From positions 434,001 to 498,000 of the forward strand of contig NZ_VUYQ01000001.1 in assembly GCF_008711155.1 (NCBI RefSeq): 64,000 nucleotides of DNA, in the 5' to 3' direction. Below, in pieces: positions 27,495 to 34,882 of this stretch. The position numbers were made by a program, and so were the translations under genes. The notes beneath the pieces are model-generated. The model was given only the letters and a program-made list of their open reading frames with translations, searched no databases and was not told the DNA's origin. Origin of the DNA: Dechloromonas sp. CZR5 (lineage in GTDB: Bacteria > Pseudomonadota > Gammaproteobacteria > Burkholderiales > Rhodocyclaceae). How positions within the stretch are numbered: position 1 is the first letter of the stretch; the number at the start of each line of letters is the position of its first letter.

Positions 27495-27962
27495 CTAATC
27501 CGGTGCCAGGCACGGAAGCGACGGCCTGGCAATCGGAAATAGTCGGTCGTACACGAGATTGAAGCCGAAGGCGTAGGCCGTGTACGCAAGGGCCAGTCCC
27601 AGATCGGCGAGCAGGGCTTCGAGCCAGCTCATCTCAGTCCACGCCACGATGATCGGCAGGCTGACCAGCAGCAACCCGGCCTCGAATCCCACCGCATGCA
27701 CGACACGCCAGCGCATGAGCCGAAGGTCGGCCGTGCGCCCGGTCAGGCGGCCTTCCACCCAGTCGAAAGCGGTGTTGTAACCGGTGTTCCACAGCGCAGC
27801 GATCAGCGCTATCGTCGCCAGGAGCGTAAAGGATTCCACCATCCCCACCCCGCTCAACCAGACGAACGGCGGCGTGATCAGCAACAGGCCACCCACTTCG
27901 AAGAGGGCAACCTGACGGATGCGGTCGGGCAGGGAACGGAGCAGCGGCTTTGCAGCGGACAT
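27495..27962 (-). CDS. PACE-family (AceI-like) multidrug efflux protein
   Basis: A 155-residue inner-membrane protein with four predicted helices in two tandem halves. Each half has the family pattern: an R-x-x-H/Q...FE-GLLL helix (RQVALFEVGGLLLITPPFVW and RVVHAVGFEAGLLLVSLPIIVAW), then a helix ending near YN-x-x-xDx (TGYNTAFDW and FGFNLVYDR). This duplicated BTP layout is that of AceI/PACE proton-coupled exporters for chlorhexidine-like cations and perhaps natural polyamines. It is convergent with the nirBD-operon gene, 12 bp away. Confidence 0.85.
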   Translation of the reverse strand: MSAAKPLLRSLPDRIRQVALFEVGGLLLITPPFVWLSGVGMVESFTLLATIALIAALWNTGYNTAFDWVEGRLTGRTADLRLMRWRVVHAVGFEAGLLLVSLPIIVAWTEMSWLEALLADLGLALAYTAYAFGFNLVYDRLFPIARPSLPCLAPD

Positions 27963-28312
27963 CGGGGCAATATTTCAGGTAAAACAGGATGTTAGCTGAG
28001 TGCGCTTGTGAATACTGTGACGGTTTGTTTTGGTGCTGGGCGCTCTGGCGCTGAGCCGGGCGGGGTGCTTCTGTGAATTGCAGATCACTTGAGCGGCAGG
28101 GTTCGACCCAATCGGGCCGTTCGCAGCTCAGTAGTGTCAATGGCACGTTTCTAATTGATGCTGCCATCCAGGGCAAGCGCTAAATACGAACCATCCGGTA
28201 TTAACGGTCATTTCCCCAGAGCGCCTAGGTAGGTTGTAATGTGCCGAATTTCGGTTGTTCAACATTTCATCGCCCCGTCTTCAAAATACCCTCTCCTCAT
28301 GGAATATTTGCG
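27963..28312. other. Gene-free stretch with degenerate repeat-like sequence
   Basis: No credible gene is visible. The part at about 28080-28200 has several stops in all frames. It contains the string CCGTTCGCAGCTCAGTAGTG, which I associate with short dispersed intergenic remnants in this bacterial group; that association is from memory, not a search. Base composition becomes AT-rich from about 28240, marking the start of the foreign gene that follows. Confidence 0.4.
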
Positions 28313-29767
28313 TTATTTTTTTAGCATTGCCTCAATGCTTTCTGAGAACTTTTCAAACGAAATTTCTCGCATGATGTCATCTGAAACTTTTTGGACGAAC
28401 ATTAGCTCATCTATTCCGCGAGACTCAAGATTCTTCCGAATTCTGAAATAGAATTTTTTATCTGGCTGATCAACCTTTCCTTTGTACTTGCTATTATGCT
28501 CTGCAGCTAATGAGTCCAAGGAGTCTAACTGAAAATACTTGTCATTAATTATTTTCTTAAGAGAAGGGTTGGTGCCTTCGATTGCAATTGAATAAATAAA
28601 TTTTTCTACGCTTTCAATCGGCAGAAATAGTTTTTTCAGGCCGGAAAATTCCTTCGGTATCTTGTTGATTACATCCCCATCAAGAACACTGATGATTTCT
28701 CGGCCAACACCCAATACATTTCCCCTCAGCAGGTCGCGTTGCAGAGTGAGAACGTTCGTGTAACCTCCAACAGGAACAACGTGCACCAACTTGCTTGAAC
28801 CAAAATTCTTCGATTCTAAAACTTTTTCGACCAGCACCTTTGCCAATATGTCTTCAACTAGTAGTAGGAAATCAAAACCGTCGTGCCGATAAACATCTCG
28901 GATAACATAGCTAGGGTAGCCAGGATTAACAACATCAACAACGCCTAGGTTGTTTTCAATCTTGTAAATATTCTTGGGTTGGATTTTTCGAATAACTTCA
29001 GGCGAGTGCGAGGTCAGAATCACCATCAGGTTAGGCGTGCTTTGAACAAGCTCGTTAATTAAGTCTATAAATCGACTAACGGCGATCGGGTGCAATGCCA
29101 ATTCGATTTCATCAATTAAAACCAAGATCAATTGATCTTTTGAAAGCGATCTTCTAACAATCGCATTGTAGACAAAATGGAGGAGAGAGATTAAAAGGCA
29201 CTCCCCCGAGCTCATTCGATACTGACTAATCAAATTACCATTAATGGAGTTAAAATATGGCGTACTTGTCAGGTTGAGTTTTTGAGCGATTGACCTGTTT
29301 TTAATTCGCTTAAGATCTTTGTATTTATTTGATGTTCCGGTGAGAATGTGGCTTAGCTTTTCCTTGACATAATCGTCTGCATCAACAATATCGTTTCCCG
29401 CTATATTGCCTGCTTTGAGGTGGCCGTCAACGGTTCGTGAATCATTGAATCGGGTGCCGTAAAATAGACTTCCTTCGTACATTCCACGGAGTGAGACATT
29501 CTGGCTTGGTAAATTCCAGTTATTTGATCCCGACCAGACATCCGTCTTGCCATCAAGGGTAATTTCGACATTCGAAGATGCATTATAATCATCGGAGTTT
29601 AATGTTCTCAGGGAGTTTCGAATTGCCTGAGAGAGCGCTAGTAAAATAGTGCTTTTTCCAGATCCATTGCTTCCAACAATGAGGCTTAAACTTTGCTCCA
29701 ATGGGAATTCAATTACTGCGGATTTTATATTCTTTACGTTATCAATTTTGATTTTAAGATCATTCAT
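28313..29767 (-). CDS. OLD-like AAA/ABC-type ATPase with C-terminal Toprim-like domain
   Basis: The 484-residue protein has the ABC/SMC-type ATPase fold of OLD nucleases. Walker A is GSNGSGKST (32-40), the signature motif MSSGECLL (185-192), Walker B LVLIDE (215-220), followed by IELALHP, and the H-loop TSHSPE (252-257). After about residue 295 a Toprim-like part appears, with acidic pair E305-D306 (LLLVED), the VPVGG turn (331-335) and D363-x-D365 (SVLDGD). OLD-family proteins act as nucleases in phage interference, DNA repair or defence systems such as Gabija or PARIS. Composition is strikingly AT-rich compared with all neighbours, so recent transfer is likely. No partner gene is attached. 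Function is inferred. Confidence 0.8.
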   Translation of the reverse strand: MNDLKIKIDNVKNIKSAVIEFPLEQSLSLIVGSNGSGKSTILLALSQAIRNSLRTLNSDDYNASSNVEITLDGKTDVWSGSNNWNLPSQNVSLRGMYEGSLFYGTRFNDSRTVDGHLKAGNIAGNDIVDADDYVKEKLSHILTGTSNKYKDLKRIKNRSIAQKLNLTSTPYFNSINGNLISQYRMSSGECLLISLLHFVYNAIVRRSLSKDQLILVLIDEIELALHPIAVSRFIDLINELVQSTPNLMVILTSHSPEVIRKIQPKNIYKIENNLGVVDVVNPGYPSYVIRDVYRHDGFDFLLLVEDILAKVLVEKVLESKNFGSSKLVHVVPVGGYTNVLTLQRDLLRGNVLGVGREIISVLDGDVINKIPKEFSGLKKLFLPIESVEKFIYSIAIEGTNPSLKKIINDKYFQLDSLDSLAAEHNSKYKGKVDQPDKKFYFRIRKNLESRGIDELMFVQKVSDDIMREISFEKFSESIEAMLKK

Positions 29768-30595
29768 TTCTTAAGCCAACCCGGACTATATAAAGATGAT
29801 TTTAGAATACTACCATTTCGAAGCTGCTTCATGCATGGGGGTCACCAAGGTGTTTTATGCTGCTAATCAGAGTCATCGTCACCCATGACACGGAACTCAC
29901 ATGACATTGCAAAGCGCTTGTGACAACCCTCAGGTTTCTTGAGAGCCGGATGGCGTCCTCTGACGCAAAGCAAGCCCGGCGTTCTGTGGTTCATTACTTC
30001 CGTCAAAGTCAGCAACGTGATGAATTGCAGGCCTCTACACTTCGTATCCTCGGTGTCCGCTCCGGCCGATGAGCGCGAATAGGCTACCCGGCAGCTTCCG
30101 AAGTGCAGCGGTCATTCAAGTGACGGCTTTTGGATATAGATCAACGGCAGCAGTTGGCCGAATGCAGCCTTTTCCCCCCATCCATAATCAACGGAGTGAC
30201 ATCAGCTGAGCATCGATTCACGCATCGCCATCCGCCTTTTGTGTCTTCCTTGCCTCAAGCGCAGCCTCGCGCAACAGGTGCTGGAAAGAGGGCATTCGAG
30301 ATGGCTGGCGGCGTGGCGAATGTGGCTCTGCCGACGCTGGGCGCGGCTTTGGATGTATCGTTTGCCGAATCGTAATGGGTGTCTGGCTTACCTGCTCGGA
30401 TGGATGTGTATCCTCCGCTGAGGCGGGCAATTTTCTCTGTGGCCTCGATTGCGGCGGCCTTGGCGCCGCTCCGCGATTGGGTGCCGGCGGCGCAAACCGG
30501 GTGGGCGATGGGATTGCTCGGGCAATGGCGGCTTTATGCCGCTTCGGGTTCTGCCTGGCGGTTGTGACGCTTTCGGCTAGCTGTCGTGCGACTTG
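29768..30595. other. Long intergenic region with no supported gene
   Basis: About 830 bp between the AT-rich ATPase gene and the GFA gene. The first 150 bp are AT-rich and probably hold the ATPase promoter. From about 29900 composition returns toward the chromosomal level but every frame is short. At 30060-30190 there is a string (GGCAGCAGTTGGCCGAATGC) of the kind found in dispersed degenerate elements of related genomes. Short open frames at 30130-30375 (+), 30375-30656 (+) and 30218-30430 (-) overlap each other and match nothing I know. I read the region as remnants of eroded sequence around an insertion point. Confidence 0.5.
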
Positions 30596-31027
30596 TCAGG
30601 ATTCGGCGCTTTCGAGAAGCGCTATGAATTCCGGAAGGTCGGGTAATGCGTCATGACAGCTACCTTGCAGCGGCGCGATATCCCACGATGCTCGGGATGC
30701 GACACAGAGGTGGGCGACAATTTCCAGCTTCTTGCTGTCTTCGAGCAGCCCGGCCGGAACCCAGTGGTACGGGAGGCCGCGCAACGGATTGGGTACGGGC
30801 GAGCCGCAAATCGAGCAAAAGTCGGAACGGAACCCCGATTCCTTCTTCCAGCTCGAAATCGATTCGAGACCACGAATCCAGCGGAATTTTCCACTCGGAA
30901 CGATAGCGGCCGTGCTGGAGAGTGACCCGCCCTGCCTTCGGCAGAGTGAGCAGTGGCATTGGTAGAGCTTGAAGTGCGAGCCTTCGATGTCGAAAGCGAT
31001 CTGTCCACACAGGCAGTGGCCACGCAT
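30596..31027 (-). CDS. GFA-family (Mss4-like zinc) protein
   Basis: A 143-residue protein of the GFA family (related to glutathione-dependent formaldehyde-activating enzyme and CENP-V). Zinc-binding cysteines are seen in GHCLCGQIAF, YQCHCSLCRRQGG and FCSICGSPVPNP. The start at 31027 is fixed by GAGGAGA just upstream. The family binds zinc, but most members have no known reaction. It lies 80 bp after a glutathione S-transferase gene in the same direction, compatible with an operon linked to glutathione chemistry. Confidence 0.88.
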   Translation of the reverse strand: MRGHCLCGQIAFDIEGSHFKLYQCHCSLCRRQGGSLSSTAAIVPSGKFRWIRGLESISSWKKESGFRSDFCSICGSPVPNPLRGLPYHWVPAGLLEDSKKLEIVAHLCVASRASWDIAPLQGSCHDALPDLPEFIALLESAES

Positions 31028-31107
31028 GCGATCTCCTCTGGAAAAGCGGGGGCGATAGAGGTGCAAATCGGCGCGGCAAGCTGCCGGTGAACCCTTGCTC
31101 TGGTGCC

Positions 31108-31782
31108 TCAGCGTGGGCCGCCGTAGTTGTCGGCCAAGCCGTCGTAATGGGCGTGAGCCTCGCTTTCCAGCAGGCCGGCGGCGCGCCATTCGAGCAGGGC
31201 GGGGTGGGCGAGTACGGTGTCGCGGTAGGCGGCGGCCTGGGGCGGCAGCGGCACGTTATAGATGTCGAAGCGGCACACCACGGGTGCAAACATCGCATCC
31301 GCTGCCGTGAAGTCGCCGAACAGCCAGGGGCCGTCGCCTTGTGCGACGTGGCTGCGGGCATCTTCCCAGATTTCCACGATGCGCTCGATGTCGCGCTGGA
31401 CGTCGGGTTCGGCCGGCTTGCCCCGCAGGCGCAGCTTGAGGTTCATCGGCATGGCAGTGCGCAGCGCGGTGAAGCCGGAATGCATTTCGGCACAGATGCT
31501 GCGGGCGCGTGCCCGGGCGCGGGCATCGGTCGGCCAGATCGCCTGCTGGCGTTCGGCCAGGGTTTCGATGATGGTGAGGCTATCCCAGACCTGGAAGCCA
31601 TCCGCTTCATGCAAACAGGGGACGCGGGCGTTGCCGGCTATCGGCTTGAGCGCCGGGTTGAACGGGCGCCCGGCCACCGAGACCATGTGTTCGCGAAATG
31701 GGATGCCGAAATGTTTCATGACCAGCCACGGGCGAAGCGACCACGACGAATAGTTCTTGTTGCCAATATAGAGGTCGAGCAT
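31108..31782 (-). CDS. Glutathione S-transferase family protein
   Basis: A 224-residue GST with a thioredoxin-like N-terminal domain (LYIGNKNYSSWSLRPWLVMKH, with the catalytic-region Ser/Tyr) and the cis-Pro segment ARVPCLHEAD. The pattern VWDSLTIIETLAE is followed by an all-helical C-terminal domain with FTAADAMFAPVVCRF. It resembles the YfcF/GstA-like bacterial group. It starts 1 bp after the DUF2917 gene and is therefore co-transcribed with it. The substrate is unknown. Confidence 0.92.
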   Translation of the reverse strand: MLDLYIGNKNYSSWSLRPWLVMKHFGIPFREHMVSVAGRPFNPALKPIAGNARVPCLHEADGFQVWDSLTIIETLAERQQAIWPTDARARARARSICAEMHSGFTALRTAMPMNLKLRLRGKPAEPDVQRDIERIVEIWEDARSHVAQGDGPWLFGDFTAADAMFAPVVCRFDIYNVPLPPQAAAYRDTVLAHPALLEWRAAGLLESEAHAHYDGLADNYGGPR

Positions 31783-31783
31783 G

Positions 31784-32092
31784 TCAGATGCCTTTCTGCG
31801 TGCGGGAGGGAGCAGGGCGCAGCGACAGGCGGCTCAGCGAGCCGCGCCGAAGCCAGCGGGAATAGGAGTTTGCGTAACAGATCAGGGGGCGGACGAGCAG
31901 CGTGCCGTGGCCTTCGAGTACGATGCGGCCGCTGGTGCAGGATGTTGATTCGCCAGTGTGCAGATGGTGATCCTCGCCGCTGTTGGCAGTAATCCAGAAC
32001 TCGCCGTTTTCACAGACCAGTTCGAGCGTTTCGTCACCATCGATGCGCAGGACTTCACCGGGGTGCAGCATGAGTCTGGCATAGGTTTGCAT
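31784..32092 (-). CDS. DUF2917 domain protein
   Basis: A 102-residue protein whose first 70 residues fit DUF2917, a small beta-sandwich, cupin-like domain (LHPGEVLRIDGDETLELVCENGEFWIT, HHLHTGESTSCTSGRIVLEG). This family is frequent in betaproteobacteria next to LysR genes and has no known function. The C-terminus is basic and Ser/Arg-rich. It is divergent from the LysR gene, which begins 92 bp away, and heads the GST-GFA operon. Confidence 0.8.
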   Translation of the reverse strand: MQTYARLMLHPGEVLRIDGDETLELVCENGEFWITANSGEDHHLHTGESTSCTSGRIVLEGHGTLLVRPLICYANSYSRWLRRGSLSRLSLRPAPSRTQKGI

Positions 32093-32184
32093 GTCGTTTG
32101 CTCCGTGTCGATGGGGCTAATGTACGGCATGCAGGAACGATTAAAAAGCGATTTGTTTTTCCGTTTTACGTTAGTATTCCTAAC

Positions 32185-33099
32185 ATGAAGAGCTTGCCAC
32201 CCTTGCCTGCTTTGCGTGCGTTCGAGGCGGTGGCACGACTGGGTAGCGTCGTGCGTGCCGCCGACGAATTGCATGTTACCCACGGTGCGATCAGCCAGCA
32301 GTTGCGCGCGCTGGAGGCACATCTCGGCATCGCCCTGCTCAGCCGTCAGGGGCGCCGCCTGAAGGTGACGGAGGATGGGCGGGTCTATGCCCTCCGCTTG
32401 CGCATGGCCCTGGCCGATATCGCGGATGCGACCGACGCCATGCTTTCCTTGCCGCGTCCCGACGAACTGGTGGTTGCCGTGCTGCCGTCGTTCGGCGCGC
32501 ACTGGCTGGTGCGTCGCCTGCCGAAGTTCCGTGCCGCCCACCCGGGGCTCAAGCTGACGCTGCGGGCCGGTCTGGAACTCGTGGATTTCGATGTCGACCG
32601 GGTCGATGTCGCCATCCGCATGGGGCCGGGCGGCTGGGAGGGGGCTTCGCAGAAAGAGCTGTTCCGCGACGAGTTGATCGCGGTCGCCTCGCCGCATTTC
32701 AACGGCGGCCGGTTGCCGAGGACACCGGCTGAAATCCTCACCGCGCCGCTCGTGCGAACGGTGGAGAGTTGGGCGCCTTGGCTGGCGGCGGTCGGTCTGC
32801 CCAACGCCGTGCTGTCCGGGCCGGTCTTCAACGACTCGTCGCTGATCATCGAGGCACTGCGCCAGTGCCAGGGCGTGACGCTGACCCGGCGCTCACTGGC
32901 CCACGACCTGATCCACAGCGGCGAATTGGTCCAGTTGTCCGATGTGGCAACTCGCTATGCCAATCCGTATTGGTTGGTCTGGCCGTTGCGCAGCAACGGA
33001 ACGGCCAAATTGCAGGCTTTTGCCGATTGGCTGGCGGCGGAGGTTGCGGCCTATCTGCTGGCAGTCGAGGGCACGACCGGCTCGCCCCTAGCAAGCTGA
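32185..33099 (+). CDS. LysR-family transcriptional regulator (GcvA-like)
   Basis: A 304-residue regulator with a winged helix-turn-helix at residues 5-65 (LPALRAFEAVARLGSVVRAADELHVTHGAISQQLRALE) and a substrate-binding domain typical of the GcvA group (DVDRVDVAIRMGPGGW, GVTLTRRSLAHDLIHSGELVQL). The ATG at 32185 is the natural start of the DNA-binding domain. It is transcribed away from the DUF2917-GST-GFA operon, which it probably controls. Confidence 0.92.
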   Translation: MKSLPPLPALRAFEAVARLGSVVRAADELHVTHGAISQQLRALEAHLGIALLSRQGRRLKVTEDGRVYALRLRMALADIADATDAMLSLPRPDELVVAVLPSFGAHWLVRRLPKFRAAHPGLKLTLRAGLELVDFDVDRVDVAIRMGPGGWEGASQKELFRDELIAVASPHFNGGRLPRTPAEILTAPLVRTVESWAPWLAAVGLPNAVLSGPVFNDSSLIIEALRQCQGVTLTRRSLAHDLIHSGELVQLSDVATRYANPYWLVWPLRSNGTAKLQAFADWLAAEVAAYLLAVEGTTGSPLAS

Positions 33100-33179
33100 C
33101 GCTGCCCTTGCCTCAGGGGGCGACCGAGTCGGCCGGGAGGCACGATGCGCCTTCGGTCGGGCGGTTCTGGCTTCGGCGC

Positions 33180-33665
33180 TCAGCGCAGGTTGGCGGCTAC
33201 CCATTGGCGCAGGCGCGCCTCGGGCACGACGCCGGAGACGGCTTCCAGGCGGTGCCCGGCATCGTAGAAATGCGTGCGCGGCAGTTCGCCATACCAGCGG
33301 CGGTCGATGTCCATGCGCAGCCGCTCCGGAATCGGGTCGGCAAATACCCACTGCGGCGCTTTGGCCAGGCCGTATTGCGTGGCGAGGCGGCGGGTTTCCG
33401 GCCCGTCATCGGGGGTGTCCGCCGCCACCAGCACGATATTCAGGTCGGGGTGGCGCCGCTTCAAGGCTCCCAGGGTTTTGAGTTCGGCCGGGCAGTGCGT
33501 GCAGCCGACGGACCAGAACGTGACGATCAGCGGCTTGCCGGCATACTGCGCCTGGATTTCCTTCAGGCTGCCGACGACGAACGGGCGTGGTCCTTCCACG
33601 GCCTGTGCGGACCAGGCGAGGCCGCCGAGGAGCAGGCAGGCCAGGCGGTGCGCGATACGTCCCAT
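33180..33665 (-). CDS. Secreted thioredoxin-like (TlpA/AlkHP-type) protein
   Basis: A 161-residue periplasmic protein with a signal peptide (1-22) and a thioredoxin fold. The redox pair is C55-T-H-C58 within VTFWSVGCTHCPAE. It is the last gene of a three-gene operon after the Asp-box protein, whose stop it abuts, and the TonB receptor. CTHC and the short length resemble TlpA/ResA-like reductases. It may keep a cysteine-rich partner, such as the upstream Asp-box protein, reduced; that link is inference. Confidence 0.85.
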   Translation of the reverse strand: MGRIAHRLACLLLGGLAWSAQAVEGPRPFVVGSLKEIQAQYAGKPLIVTFWSVGCTHCPAELKTLGALKRRHPDLNIVLVAADTPDDGPETRRLATQYGLAKAPQWVFADPIPERLRMDIDRRWYGELPRTHFYDAGHRLEAVSGVVPEARLRQWVAANLR

Positions 33666-34882
33666 CACGGCACCTCGCGCAGGTCGATAATGCGCACACC
33701 GGCCGCCGTTCCCCAGGCGACCAGCGGTTGAGCCGCACCTTGTACGAAGAGCGGCAGGTCGGTCGCGCCCTCCGCTTCGGCCACGGTTGACGGCGCCGAC
33801 CAGGTTTCGCCGCGGTCGGATGAGTGCATGCGGCGCAGGCGATAGTGCCGGCCGTCGAATTCGCGCCACACCACCGCGACCTGTTTGCCGTCGGCAAATA
33901 CCGTCGGATGGCCGGCCTGGGCATCGAGATCGCCGAACGCCCGGGGGGGGCTGAATTGCGCGCCCTCGGCGTAGCGGTAGAAGAGGCCGGGTTTTCCGGC
34001 GCTGCCGGTGAACCAGACATAATGGCGGCGTCCGCCGGCATCGATGGACAGGTCGCCGCCGTGGTGCGGACAGGCGCTGATTTCCCAGCCGTCTTCGCTG
34101 GCCCGCAGAACAGGCGCGCCGGGCTTCAGGGGGGCTGTCGCAAAATCGCGTACGCCGCCGGCAAATAAATGGCGCCACTGTGCCACGGCGCCGCCGTCCG
34201 GCCCGATGGCGAGGCCGATACGGCAACATTCGCAGCTGTTGTCGGCCAGCTTGACGTTGGCCGTCCAGGTCTTGCCGAAATCGCTCGAAGTGGCGTAATA
34301 CACGCTCGAACCGGCATATTTCACGCCCTTGCGGGCCGCGGCGTTGCGCTCGCGGCCATCGAGCCAGGCCAACGCCAGGTTGCCCTGGCGATCCATCTTC
34401 ATGGCGTTGAAGCCATGGCCGATTTCCTCGCGGTTTTCGTTGACGATCACGGGCGGCGTGAAGCTGAGTCCGCCGTCTTCGGAGCGGGCCATGCGGACGT
34501 GACCGCTATACAGCTTCGGCAAGGCCTGCGACCAGGAAACGACGACGATCTGGCCATGCACGGCGATTTGCGGCCGGTTCTGGCCATCCGCCAGAATGGC
34601 TTCCGGCTGCGCATTCACCTTGCCGATGTCGGCGAAGGTCTTGCCGCCGTCCGCCGAGCGGGACAGCCAGAGGTGCCCCTGGCGCATGTCGACCGACCAC
34701 AGGCGCCCCTGTTCATCCGCCGCAACGGAAACGGCGCTGCCCTTGGCGGCCGCCAGGCGTTCCTGCCAGTTGCGGGCCATGGGCGTGGCGGCCGGGTGTT
34801 CATGCGCGATGGCGGGCAGCGCGCCGAGCAGCAGCCCGCAGGCCAGCGCCAGGCTCGGCAGGCGAAAGTGCAGTCTTACCAT
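33665..34882 (-). CDS. Secreted Asp-box (BNR) beta-propeller protein, sialidase-like
   Basis: A 405-residue exported protein (signal peptide about 1-26) with at least four Asp-box repeats: SADGGKTF, SEDGGLSF, SSDFGKTW and SSDRGETW. These mark a sialidase-type six-bladed propeller. A cysteine cluster, SCECC, occurs mid-protein and could bind metal or be a redox target. Sialidase active-site arginines and the FRIP motif are not evident, so glycosidase activity is doubtful. Its start overlaps the TonB receptor gene by 7 bp and it shares one base with the thioredoxin gene start. Its function is unknown. Confidence 0.8.
   Translation of the reverse strand: MVRLHFRLPSLALACGLLLGALPAIAHEHPAATPMARNWQERLAAAKGSAVSVAADEQGRLWSVDMRQGHLWLSRSADGGKTFADIGKVNAQPEAILADGQNRPQIAVHGQIVVVSWSQALPKLYSGHVRMARSEDGGLSFTPPVIVNENREEIGHGFNAMKMDRQGNLALAWLDGRERNAAARKGVKYAGSSVYYATSSDFGKTWTANVKLADNSCECCRIGLAIGPDGGAVAQWRHLFAGGVRDFATAPLKPGAPVLRASEDGWEISACPHHGGDLSIDAGGRRHYVWFTGSAGKPGLFYRYAEGAQFSPPRAFGDLDAQAGHPTVFADGKQVAVVWREFDGRHYRLRRMHSSDRGETWSAPSTVAEAEGATDLPLFVQGAAQPLVAWGTAAGVRIIDLREVP

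Noticed and set aside
30130..30656. Small open frames in the gap before the GFA gene
   Set aside because: They overlap one another on both strands, lack ribosome sites and resemble no family I know; probably chance frames in eroded DNA.
33665..34882. Asp-box protein as a true sialidase
   Set aside because: Asp-boxes alone only show the propeller fold. The FRIP motif and the arginine triad are not evident.
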